This document shows, piece by piece, positions 6,586 to 13,901 of a stretch of DNA of 22,451 bases. Each line of letters begins with the position of its first letter. Position 1 is the first letter of the stretch. Where the stretch lies: contig DASXYG010000064.1 of assembly GCA_036502625.1 (NCBI GenBank), positions 1-22,451 on the forward strand, in the 5' to 3' direction. The position numbers and the translations under genes are program-made. Under the pieces are notes generated by a model. It saw only the letters and a program-made list of their open reading frames with translations. It was not told where the DNA came from and did no database searches. The stretch is from DASXYG01 sp036502625 (GTDB lineage Bacteria; Actinomycetota; Actinomycetes; Streptosporangiales; Streptosporangiaceae).

Positions 6586-7896
6586 TCAGGCGGCTTCGGA
6601 CTGGAGCGTCTCGGTGATGGGGCGGCGGGTGCCGAGGCGGGCCGGGATCGCGGTGAGCAGGGCCACCACGAGCACCACCCGCCGCGGTCGGCGGGCGGTC
6701 ACCCGCAGGGCCAGCAGCAGCGGCACGGGCAGCCGCCGCGAGAGGGCGATCAGCCACCCCGTACGGCGGGGCGGGCGTGCCGCGTCGGCGAGCGCGCTGA
6801 CCGTACTGGAGCGGGCCGCGCGTACGGCCGGCACGGCGGTCGCCACCACCGCGACGCCGAGCGCCACGGCCGTCACCACCCCGATCGTGGACCAGCTCAG
6901 CGGCGCCGTCCCCGCGCTGCTGACGAGGCCCGCACTGGAGTCGGTGAGCAACGGCGCGGCCAGCGCGCCGATCGCCGGCCCGGCCGCGGCCGCGACGACG
7001 GCCACGAGGAGGTACTCCGCGAGCAGCACGGCGGCGACCAGCCCCGGGGTTCCGCCGACCGCCTTGAGGAGCCCCACCCGTCGCGTCTGGTCCGCCATCC
7101 GGCCGCCGACCAGCACGGAGAGGCTGGCCATGGCGAGCAGGCCGAGTAGCCAGTCGCCGCCGTTGCGGTTGACGAACGCCTGGGCCGTGTTCGGGTCGGC
7201 CAGCTTGAGGTCCGTCACGTACGACAGCGGGTTCCGGGCCGAGGCGAGGCTCCGTACGTCGGCCTGCGTGAGCCAGACGAGCCCGGGGTTGTGGAGCAGC
7301 CCCGTCGGCAGGTTCTGGTTTCTGGGGATGGCGCCGTTGACGCAGCCGGTGGAGACGATGCAGGACGAACCGGGGTACGGCGGCATGGCCGCGGTGGCCG
7401 CGACGCCGGCGATCGTGAACGACCGGCCGCTCAGGGTGACCGAGTCACCGACGCCCACGTCGAGGGAGTTGGCGAACGCCGCTTCGAGCACCACGCCACC
7501 GTTGCGGACCCAGTGGCCGCGCGTCACCGCGGGCTGGTCGACCGCCGCCGCGGCGGAGTCGCGCCCTTCGACCTGCACGTCCGACGTACGGCCCGACGCC
7601 GCGAGCTTCCCCGCGACGACCGGGTACGGCCCGCTGTGCCCGGTCACGCCGGAGGCGGTGGCCAGTTTCTCCAGGCGGCCGAGGTCGGCGGCCTTGGCGA
7701 CGCCGGCGACCACGTCGGGTCCCTTGGTCGCCGCCCGCGTGCTCTGGTACGGGTCGCCGGCCGCGTCGCGCAGGACGAGCCCGAGCGTCAGCGTCGTGGT
7801 GGCGGCCAGGATGGCGATCAGCAGGAGGGCGGCCTCGGTGCGCCGCCGCCCGATGTCGCGCAGGGCCAGCCGGGCGACGAGGTGGATGCGTCCCAT
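6586..7896 (-). CDS. FtsX-like ABC transporter permease, probably shortened by internal deletion
   Basis: A 436-residue membrane protein: N-terminal helix (about 22-43), a large extracytoplasmic MacB-like domain (about 45-245), then an FtsX core with VLVGGRMADQTRRVGLLKAVGGTPG and three more helices. Related exporters have about 800 residues with a second FtsX module. Here the text runs from ALRVTARRPRRVVL, where the second module normally begins, straight into VVALLTAIPARLGTRRPITETLQSEAA, which resembles the normal C-terminal end. The extracytoplasmic domain also passes abruptly from FVNRN to GGDWLLGLL. I infer one large in-frame deletion and perhaps a smaller one. It is the last gene of the operon, 5 bp after a broken ATPase, so it is probably not functional. 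Confidence 0.7.
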   Translation of the reverse strand: MGRIHLVARLALRDIGRRRTEAALLLIAILAATTTLTLGLVLRDAAGDPYQSTRAATKGPDVVAGVAKAADLGRLEKLATASGVTGHSGPYPVVAGKLAASGRTSDVQVEGRDSAAAAVDQPAVTRGHWVRNGGVVLEAAFANSLDVGVGDSVTLSGRSFTIAGVAATAAMPPYPGSSCIVSTGCVNGAIPRNQNLPTGLLHNPGLVWLTQADVRSLASARNPLSYVTDLKLADPNTAQAFVNRNGGDWLLGLLAMASLSVLVGGRMADQTRRVGLLKAVGGTPGLVAAVLLAEYLLVAVVAAAAGPAIGALAAPLLTDSSAGLVSSAGTAPLSWSTIGVVTAVALGVAVVATAVPAVRAARSSTVSALADAARPPRRTGWLIALSRRLPVPLLLALRVTARRPRRVVLVVALLTAIPARLGTRRPITETLQSEAA

Positions 7897-7901
7897 CCCG
7901 G

Positions 7902-8461
7902 TCAGTCCTCCAGCCCGACGAGCGCCCCGAGCCGTCCGGTCGTGCCGCCGGTCATCCGGGTCTCGTCCACGAGCGCGCCGTCGCGCATCGTGATGAGCCG
8001 GTCCGCGGTGGCCGCGATCCGCGCGTCGTGGGTGACGATGACCAGCGTCTGGCCGGACGCGCGCAGGTCCCTGAAGAACTGGAGGACGTCCAGGGTGGCG
8101 GCGCTGTCCAGGTTGCCCGTGGGTTCGTCGGCGAGGACGACCAGCGGCTCGTTGCTCAGCGCACGCGGCACCGCGACCCGCTGCCGCTGGCCGCCGGACA
8201 GCGCGGACGGCAGGAACCGGGCCCGCTCGGCCATCCCGACCTGCTCCAGGAGGTCCGCGGCCCGCCGCCGGGCGAGGGCCTTCTCGCCGATGTCGTCGAT
8301 GCGCCGGCCGTTCAGCGACACGGCCCCATCACCGCCACCGTCTCGCCCGCGTCGATGTCGAGATCGACCCCGTCGACGGCGCGTACCAATCCCTCGCCCG
8401 TGCCGTACTCCTTGCGCATCCCGCGTACGCGGAGCACGGCCGTCGTGGCGGCGTCGCTCAC
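7902..8461 (-). pseudogene. ABC transporter ATP-binding protein, broken: no Walker A, frameshifted
   Basis: GTG 8461, with AAGGAG 6 nt upstream, opens a LolD/MacB-type ATPase: VRGMRKEYGTGEGLVRAVDG then AGETVAVMGP. Instead of the expected Walker A, the frame reads CR and stops at 8312-8314. A shifted frame resumes with VSLNGRRIDDIGEKALA and jumps directly to RRRAADLLEQVGM, so the Q-loop segment is also missing. The rest is good: LSGGQRQRVAVPRAL, LVVLADEPTGNLD, TLVIVTHD. Two deletions explain it, one out of frame (Walker A) and one in frame (Q-loop). The start codon overlaps the PadR stop (GTGA) and the FtsX gene follows, which confirms the original operon. Confidence 0.85.
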
Positions 8462-8916
8462 GATCCACTCCTTCGACGTGTCCAGGTCTTCTCACATGCC
8501 TCGAGCCGGCGCAGGTCCGCCTGGAGCCGGAGCACGACGCCCTCGAGCAGCAGCTCGCGGCGCTGGGTGTCGACGATGGTGAGCGGATCGGCCAGCCCGG
8601 CCGCGGCAGCCGCGGCGAGCTTGAGGTGGAACTCCGCGAGGTCCGGTTTCGGCCACCGCACGTCGGCGACCCACTCGGCGACCCGCTGCTGGCCCGCGGG
8701 CGTGAGCGCGTACACCTTGCGATCCGACCGCTCGGCGTCGGCGGCGGTTTTCTCGACCGCCAGCAGCCCGGCCTTCTCCAGCCGGGTCAGCGTGACGTAG
8801 ACCTGCCCGTCGTTCATCGCGTCCCCGAGGGGCCCGAGCGCATCACGCAGCCGCGCCCGTAGCTGATAGCCGTGCGAGGGCTCCTTGGCCAGGCGTGCGA
8901 GCCGGCGGTTGGTCAT
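8458..8916 (-). CDS. PadR family transcriptional regulator
   Basis: A 152-residue protein with an N-terminal winged HTH (LAKEPSHGYQLRARLRDALGPLGDAMNDGQVYVTLTRLEKAGLLAVE, in pieces: EPSHGYQLRARL, DGQVYVTLTRLEKAGL) and a helical C-terminal dimerisation domain (PDLAEFHLKLAAA, LLLEGVVLRLQADLRRLEAC). PadR proteins of this subgroup usually control an adjacent ABC exporter, as here. The N-terminus MTNRRLARLAKEP is about six residues shorter than usual, so part of helix 1 may be missing. The start overlaps the methyltransferase stop (ATGA) and the stop overlaps the ATPase start (GTGA), showing translational coupling. Confidence 0.88.
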   Translation of the reverse strand: MTNRRLARLAKEPSHGYQLRARLRDALGPLGDAMNDGQVYVTLTRLEKAGLLAVEKTAADAERSDRKVYALTPAGQQRVAEWVADVRWPKPDLAEFHLKLAAAAAAGLADPLTIVDTQRRELLLEGVVLRLQADLRRLEACEKTWTRRRSGS

Positions 8917-9566
8917 GCGGCCGTGCCGGTCGGGTTGGCGGCGAGTACGCAGGCGGCGGGCGGGTCGAGGTCGAGGGTCGCGACGCGGGTGTGGGCGAAG
9001 CCGGCCTGGGTGAGCAGGTCCCGGAGCTCCTGGGCGGCCCGGGTCGTGGTGTCCCGTGTGGCGCCGGGGCAGCGGGGCTGGCTGACGAGCGCGATGCGTC
9101 CCGCGGGCCGGAGCAGGCGGCGCAGCTCGCGAAGTCGCTCCACCGGATCGGGCCAGAACCCCAGGGAGTTGACGGCGAGGATGACGTCGAGCGGGTCGCC
9201 GAAGTCCGGCAACCGCTCCACGGAGGCCTGCGTGAGGTGCACGCGGCGGGCGCGTACGGCGGCGGCGTTGCGACGGGCGGCATGCCGGATCATGGCCCGC
9301 GAGTGGTCGACGCCGTAGACGTGGCCCCGTACGGCGCGGCCGGCGAACGCGGCGATGGCGATCCCGGGACCGAAGCCGATCTCGAGAACCCGGTCGGTCG
9401 GCCGTACGTCCAGCAACGACACCGCCCAGATGTTGCGCCGCCGGTTGGAGGGGCGGAGGGCGAACATCCAGCCGTTCGCCCACCCGACAACGCCCCGCGG
9501 CTGATGGGCCTGGCGTACGAGATATCTGATCGCGCGCTGCTTGAGAGAGGTGTGTGCCGTCTGCAT
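8913..9566 (-). CDS. Class I SAM-dependent methyltransferase
   Basis: A 217-residue enzyme with intact SAM-binding motif I VLEIGFGPG (60-68), acidic motif II YGVDHS, LDVILAVNSLGFWPD (motif IV/V region) and LRPAGRIALVSQP (post-motif). A hydrophobic/aromatic N-terminal stretch (WMFALRPSNRRRNIWAVSLL) is typical of a Methyltransf_11/25 group seen beside MerR or ABC exporter genes. Substrate unknown. It is the first gene of a four-gene operon and diverges from a MerR regulator, whose operator overlaps its promoter. The best promoter places the transcription start at or next to ATG 9566, so the mRNA may be leaderless. Confidence 0.88.
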   Translation of the reverse strand: MQTAHTSLKQRAIRYLVRQAHQPRGVVGWANGWMFALRPSNRRRNIWAVSLLDVRPTDRVLEIGFGPGIAIAAFAGRAVRGHVYGVDHSRAMIRHAARRNAAAVRARRVHLTQASVERLPDFGDPLDVILAVNSLGFWPDPVERLRELRRLLRPAGRIALVSQPRCPGATRDTTTRAAQELRDLLTQAGFAHTRVATLDLDPPAACVLAANPTGTAA

Positions 9567-9573
9567 GATCGCC

Positions 9574-9604
9574 AGTCAAGGACTTCAAGTAGGCTTGAAG
9601 TCAA
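9574..9604. promoter_or_regulatory. MerR-type promoter/operator with perfect inverted repeat
   Basis: The half-site GACTTCAAG (9581-9589) and its exact complement CTTGAAGTC (9594-9602) flank a 4-bp centre. On the minus strand, TTGACT (9604-9599) as -35 and TTGACT (9579-9574) as a weak -10 are separated by 19 bp, the over-long spacer that MerR-family activators correct by twisting DNA. The -10 ends 7 nt before the methyltransferase ATG. On the plus strand, TAGGCT (9590-9595) could be a -10 for the MerR gene, 9 nt before its ATG. The half-site resembles SoxR/BmrR-type operators. Confidence 0.75.
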
Positions 9605-10042
9605 ATGAGCGACCAGTTGACGATCGGCGAACTGGCGACCCGTACGGGCGTCGCCACCTCCGCATTGCGCTACTGGGAGGAGCTCGGCCTGCTTCCGCCG
9701 CCGGCCCGCGTCTCCGGCCGGCGCCGCTACCCGCCGTCCGCGGCCGGCCTGGTCGGCGTGATCCTCCTGCTGAGAGACGTCGGTTTCACGCTGCGCGAGG
9801 TCAAGACGTTCGTAGCGTCCCGGGCGGAGCCCGGCACCAATTGGCGCGCTTTGTACGAACGCAAACTCACCGAGCTGGACCACCGAATCGCCCAGGCCCA
9901 GGCGGCCCGCACGGCCCTCTCCCACGGCCTGGCCTGCCCGTACGACGACATCCAGGCCTGCCCCAACTTCACAACCGGAATCGAGTCCCTGTTGGCCGGC
10001 GCTTCCCTCGAAGAGGCCCACGAGGAACTCCATCCCCACTGA
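9605..10042 (+). CDS. MerR family transcriptional regulator
   Basis: A 145-residue protein with the N-terminal MerR winged HTH (LTIGELATRTGVATSALRYWEELGLL, in pieces: IGELATRTGVATSALRYWEE; SGRRRYPPSAAGLVGVI), a dimerisation helix (about 80-108), and a C-terminal CPYDDIQACPNF segment with Cys111 and Cys119. Paired cysteines at this place occur in metal- or redox-responsive members, but this short loop is also common in actinomycete MerR proteins without known metal binding. Start ATG 9605 is 2 bp from the inverted repeat, with no ribosome site, so a leaderless transcript is likely. It should control the divergent methyltransferase/PadR/ABC operon. Confidence 0.9.
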   Translation: MSDQLTIGELATRTGVATSALRYWEELGLLPPPARVSGRRRYPPSAAGLVGVILLLRDVGFTLREVKTFVASRAEPGTNWRALYERKLTELDHRIAQAQAARTALSHGLACPYDDIQACPNFTTGIESLLAGASLEEAHEELHPH

Positions 10043-10211
10043 CCTTGCCGCGGCCCTCCTGGTGGGCCGTCTGGGAGAGCTGCTGGAGACCACCAATCTA
10101 CGTGTGATTGTCCGAGAACTCTCGTCCGTTGGCCAATTCACCCGTTCCGCGGCGCGACCCCTTCCGTCAGACTTGCCGACGCAATCGCCAATCCAAGGGG
10201 ACGGGGCCCGA

Positions 10212-10694
10212 ATGCATATCGCGGGGAACACCACACGCAAATTCGGCACTATCGCGGCCGTGACCGCCCTGCTCGCCGGGCTCGGTACGGCAGCGTCGGC
10301 CGACACGAATCCCCGACCATCGGGCGACAGTACGCACCCCGCTGAGCTGCGCTCGGGTGGCTGGCACAGTGAAGGCGGGTACTTCGTCGACAAGGATAAG
10401 AATGGCCGAAGCCTATGGCTGCAACTGGCGAAGAAAACCCGCCACGCGGACGCGGAGTTTCGGGCCTACGGGGAGCACATCTCGGTCAGCAACTGGACCA
10501 GCGGCTACCCAACGGCGTGCGCCAGAGTCTGGGTCAACGGCACCTACCGTGGCGGAGCATGTGCCAGTCTGCACAAAGATGATGAATACCCTCTGCATTT
10601 GAAGGAGGGCAGCCGGGTCAAAGTGTGCCTACGGCTCTACGACCACAACATGCACATCAAGCACCACACCTGCCTAAGCCGAGGGCGCGCCTGA
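10212..10694 (+). CDS. Secreted Cys/His-containing small protein, hypothetical
   Basis: A 160-residue protein with a clear Sec signal peptide: basic start MHIAGNTTRKFG, hydrophobic core IAAVTALLAGLGTAA, and an ASA cleavage site at residues 28-30. The mature part (about 130 residues) has four cysteines (103, 117, 139, 154), probably two disulfides, and a His-rich end (YDHNMHIKHHTC). AAGGGGA lies about 10 nt before ATG 10212. I do not recognise the family. Base composition is less GC-rich and codon choice looser than in neighbours. It lies between a possible degenerate tRNA-like repeat (10061) and the orphan tRNA fragment (10872), so it may have been acquired. Confidence 0.7.
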   Translation: MHIAGNTTRKFGTIAAVTALLAGLGTAASADTNPRPSGDSTHPAELRSGGWHSEGGYFVDKDKNGRSLWLQLAKKTRHADAEFRAYGEHISVSNWTSGYPTACARVWVNGTYRGGACASLHKDDEYPLHLKEGSRVKVCLRLYDHNMHIKHHTCLSRGRA

Positions 10695-10871
10695 TAGAGG
10701 CGAGATGCCCACAGGACCTGCACGATGACCGGCTGGCCGGATGCGGTAGGTGGTCCAGTCGGGATCACGGGGGTTGTGCCGGCGTCGTTGGAGGAGGCGC
10801 CGGCACCGCATGTGGAGGCCGTCTCGGGCGAGGTAGTTGCGGGAGTACGCCGGTCGGGAGGTGGCTCTTCT
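10695..10871. other. Intergenic stretch, no supported gene
   Basis: Between the secreted protein and the orphan tRNA-Lys fragment I see no ribosome site or family-like reading frame. On the minus strand a short frame reads RNYLARDGLHMRCRRLL and WTTYRIRP, which has the feel of a recombinase or transposase scrap but is too short to name. Confidence 0.3.
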
Positions 10872-10915
10872 GGTGGGCCGCCTGGGGATCGAACCCAGAA
10901 CCCGCAGATTAAAAG
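10872..10915 (-). repeat. Orphan tRNA-Lys 3' fragment, distal attachment-site repeat
   Basis: These 44 bp are identical to 15587-15630, which runs from the anticodon loop to 2 nt past the 3' end of the intact tRNA-Lys gene. The 5' half of a tRNA is absent here: beyond 10915 the sequence departs completely from the tRNA. An isolated 3' tRNA fragment in the same orientation, downstream of the intact gene, is the standard trace of tyrosine-recombinase integration into a tRNA gene. Confidence 0.88.
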
Positions 10916-10960
10916 CTGGTCGGTACGGACCGGTGGAACGCGCCGAGCGGGCCGGCCGGT

Positions 10961-12163
10961 TCAGATCTCCGAGCGGAAGTAGCCGGGAATGGTCGTGCCG
11001 TCGAGTAGGCGGGCGACCGCCGTGCGTGCCGCCAGCGGTCCGACCAGGTTGCCGGAGCCCGAGTAGCCGCCGACGGCGATCATCTGGTCATGCACCGGTA
11101 CGCACAGGGCGCGCCGGTCGGTGGTGTAGCCGACCGAGGCCGCCCAGCGGTGTGTCACCGTGACGGGCTCACCCGCGGCGCGCTCGGCCTGCTGATCGAT
11201 CCAGCGCTGCACCTGCTCGGTGGGGTGATCGTCGACGGTGTTCTCGTCGGCCTCGTACTGGTCGCGTCCGCCGCCGATGAGCAGCCGGCCCCCGTCGTCC
11301 TGCTGCATCCATTCGAAGCCGTCCCGGCACCCGAGCACACCATCCAGGACCCGGCGCGACAACGGCGCGGTGGCGATCATCTGCAGGCGTACCGTCCGGA
11401 CGGCGCCCGCTAGCTGCGGCAGCAGGACGTCGAGCTTGCCGTCCACGGCGACGACCACGACGCGCGCCCGTACGGAGCCCTGCCCGGTGTGCACGGCACC
11501 CGCCTCGAGGCCCGTGACCCGGGTGTTCTCGTGCAGCACGGCACCGCGCGTACGGCACTGGGTCGCCAGTTCCAGGGCGCGTACGGCCGGGTTGACGCGG
11601 CCCCGGTTCGGCAGCCGCAGGCCGCGGCCCAGCTCGCCCTCGTAGTCTTCGACCGGTATGCCGGCCTCGCGCATGACGGCGGCGCCCGCGCGCAGGTCAT
11701 CGAGGTGCGCGGCCTCGATCTTCCGCTCGGCCTCGTCACGCGGCCCCCGGACGAAACCGGCGATCCGGTACAGCGGCACCCGCTGCACGACCGCGGATCC
11801 GAGTCGCTCCTCGAGGTGCCGCAACTCGGCGTCGCTGTCGAAGTACAGCGCGATCTTGTCGGCCCGGCTGACACCGTTGGCGCCGGACGCCAGCGACATC
11901 GCGCCGCCACCGGAAAGAATGCCGCCGTTGCGGCCGGCGGCGCCCGCCGCGACCCGGCCGGCGTCCAGTCCGATCACCGAGAGCCCGCGGTCCAGCAGGG
12001 CGTCGATGGCCGCCAGACCGCTGCCACCGAGGCCCACCACGCACGCGTCGGCCGTCGCGTCGCCCGCCAGGGGCGGCAGTCCGGGCCAGTTCCGGGCGAT
12101 GTCCGCGCTGTCCCAGCCCACTCCGGCCGCGACGGTGCCGCCGTACGTCAACGCTGCTCCCAC
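10961..12163 (-). CDS. FAD-dependent oxidoreductase, DAO/PuuB-like
   Basis: A 400-residue flavoenzyme. The dinucleotide-binding GLGGSG is at 44-49, followed by the acidic end of strand 2 (VIGLDAG) and GAAGRNGG, the variant of the GASGRNGG loop seen in gamma-glutamylputrescine oxidase and OrdL-type amine oxidases. The C-terminus has the second FAD contact AVGGYSGSGNLVGPLAARTA. The N-terminus (WDSADIARNWPGLPPLAGDATADACVV) is also PuuB-like. Such enzymes oxidise amines or N-substituted amino acids to aldehydes or keto acids with release of hydrogen peroxide. It is 5 bp after the ABC ATPase and belongs to the transporter operon, so its substrate is probably what the transporter imports. GTG 12163 is used; a TTG 12 nt downstream, preceded by GGGAG, is a real alternative. 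Confidence 0.85.
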   Translation of the reverse strand: MGAALTYGGTVAAGVGWDSADIARNWPGLPPLAGDATADACVVGLGGSGLAAIDALLDRGLSVIGLDAGRVAAGAAGRNGGILSGGGAMSLASGANGVSRADKIALYFDSDAELRHLEERLGSAVVQRVPLYRIAGFVRGPRDEAERKIEAAHLDDLRAGAAVMREAGIPVEDYEGELGRGLRLPNRGRVNPAVRALELATQCRTRGAVLHENTRVTGLEAGAVHTGQGSVRARVVVVAVDGKLDVLLPQLAGAVRTVRLQMIATAPLSRRVLDGVLGCRDGFEWMQQDDGGRLLIGGGRDQYEADENTVDDHPTEQVQRWIDQQAERAAGEPVTVTHRWAASVGYTTDRRALCVPVHDQMIAVGGYSGSGNLVGPLAARTAVARLLDGTTIPGYFRSEI

Positions 12164-12168
12164 CTGAT

Positions 12169-12969
12169 CTAGAGCACCTTCGAGAAGAAGGCGCGGGTCC
12201 GTTCGTGCGTGGGGTTGTCGAGGACGTCTGCGGGTGCCCCCCGTTCGATGACCATGCCATCGTCCATGAAGACCATGTGGTCGCCCACCTCGCGGGCGAA
12301 CCCCATCTCGTGGGTGACCACGATCATGGTCATGCCGGTCTTCGCCAGCCGTCGCATGACCTCGAGCACCTCTCCCACCAGCTCCGGGTCGAGTGCCGAC
12401 GTCGGCTCGTCGAAGAGCATCAGCTTGGGATCCATGGCCAGCGCCCGCGCGATCGCCACCCGCTGCTGCTGCCCTCCGGACAACTGCGCCGGGTACGCGT
12501 TCTCCTGTCTCGCCATGCCGACCTCGTCGAGCAGGTGCCGGGCGCGTTCGGCCGCGGCGCCCTTGCTCTGGCCCTTGACCTGGACGGGCGCCTCAAGGAC
12601 GTTCTCCAGCGCCGTCATGTGCGGGAACAGGTTGAAGAGCTGGAAGACCATGCCGATATCACGGCGCTGCTTGGCGGCTTCCTTCGGATGCAGCTCGTGC
12701 AGCTTGCCGGCATGCTCGCGGTACCCGACCAGATGGCCGTCGACGTACAGGCGCCCGCCGTTGACGTGCTCCAGGTGGTTGATGCACCGCAGGAACGTGG
12801 ACTTGCCCGATCCCGAAGGCCCGACCAGCACCATGACGGCACCCGGTTCCACCTCGAGCGAGATGCCCTTCAGGACCTTCAGCGCGCCGAAGTGCTTGCG
12901 CACGTTCCGCGCGTCGACCATCAAGGGCTGGGCCGGGCCCGTCCCGCTTCCGTTCGTCCGGTCCGTCAT
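12169..12969 (-). CDS. Polar amino-acid ABC transporter ATP-binding protein (GlnQ/HisP type)
   Basis: A complete 266-residue ATPase: Walker A GPSGSGKST (50-58), Q-loop MVFQLFNLFPH, signature LSGGQQQRVAIARAL, Walker B KLMLFDEPTSALD, and H-loop VTHEMGF. It includes the short insertion before the Q-loop typical of the polar amino-acid family. It energises the permease encoded next to it at the inner face of the membrane. The start overlaps the permease stop by 4 bp (ATGA). Unlike the ATPase at 7902-8461, all motifs are intact. Confidence 0.93.
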   Translation of the reverse strand: MTDRTNGSGTGPAQPLMVDARNVRKHFGALKVLKGISLEVEPGAVMVLVGPSGSGKSTFLRCINHLEHVNGGRLYVDGHLVGYREHAGKLHELHPKEAAKQRRDIGMVFQLFNLFPHMTALENVLEAPVQVKGQSKGAAAERARHLLDEVGMARQENAYPAQLSGGQQQRVAIARALAMDPKLMLFDEPTSALDPELVGEVLEVMRRLAKTGMTMIVVTHEMGFAREVGDHMVFMDDGMVIERGAPADVLDNPTHERTRAFFSKVL

Positions 12970-13898
12970 GGCCGCTCACCGTCTTTGTCGGCCGCCTCGG
13001 CGAGTTGCTGAAGCTGACGATCGTTCAGCACCCGTGAGGCGCCGCGCGCGAAGTGCTTCTCCAGGAAGTGCTGGCCCACCATCAGCGCGCTCGTCATCGC
13101 GAGGTACCACGTACACGCCACCAGCAGCAGCGGGATCGGCTGGTACAGCACACCGGAGATGTCGCGCACCCGGACGTACAGCTCGACCGAGACGGGGATC
13201 GCCACCACCAGGGACGTGGTCTTCAGCATGCCGATCAGCGAGTTGCCGGTCGGGGGGATGATGACCCGCATCGCCTGCGGCATCACGATCCGGCGCATCA
13301 TCTTGCCCTTGGACATGCCCAGGGCGATGGCCGCCTCGCGCTGCCCCTCACCCACCGACATGATGCCGGCTCGCATGATCTCGGACAGGTACGAGCCCTC
13401 GTTCAGGCCGAGTCCGATGCAGGCGGCCACGATCGGCGTGAACCACGCCTTGATGTTGACGCCGAAGAGCATCCCTATGCCGGGGATGTTGAGCCCGATC
13501 ATGGGATAGAGGCTCGTGAACAGTCCCCAGAAGACAAGCTGGACGTACACCGGGGTGCCGCGGAAGACCCAGATGTACAGCCACGAGGCGTAGCGGAGCA
13601 CCGGGTTCTCCGACATCCGCATGCCCGCGGCCACCAGGCCCGCCACGATCGCGATCAGCATCGAGATCACGGTGATCACGATCGTCACGACGGCGCCCAG
13701 CGAGATCCGCTGGTCGAAGAGGTACTTCAGGTACGTGCCCCACAGGTAGTTCTCGTTCTGCGCGGCACTGATGAAGAACAGCGCCGCCAAGATCACGACG
13801 ATGGACGCCGACACCCACCTCCACGGGTGGCGCAGCCGGACGGCGGAGATGTCGTCATCGACCTCGCTCGGGGCCTGGCTTACCGAACGCTGTGCCAT
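12966..13898 (-). CDS. Polar amino-acid ABC transporter permease (HisM/GlnP type)
   Basis: A 310-residue membrane protein with an extra N-terminal cytoplasmic segment, a first helix (about 30-45, ASIVVILAALFFISAA), and the conserved core starting at LGAVVTIVITVISMLIAIVAG. WVFRGTPVYVQLVFW is the family signature after helix 2, and EGQREAAIALGMSKGKMMRRIVMPQAMRVIIPP is the EAA loop that docks onto the ATPase (quoted in part: REAAIALGM, RRIVMPQAMR). One permease gene suggests a homodimer. The stop of the binding-protein gene is 3 bp upstream, so the genes are cotranscribed. Confidence 0.92.
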   Translation of the reverse strand: MAQRSVSQAPSEVDDDISAVRLRHPWRWVSASIVVILAALFFISAAQNENYLWGTYLKYLFDQRISLGAVVTIVITVISMLIAIVAGLVAAGMRMSENPVLRYASWLYIWVFRGTPVYVQLVFWGLFTSLYPMIGLNIPGIGMLFGVNIKAWFTPIVAACIGLGLNEGSYLSEIMRAGIMSVGEGQREAAIALGMSKGKMMRRIVMPQAMRVIIPPTGNSLIGMLKTTSLVVAIPVSVELYVRVRDISGVLYQPIPLLLVACTWYLAMTSALMVGQHFLEKHFARGASRVLNDRQLQQLAEAADKDGERP

Positions 13899-13901
13899 CG
13901 G

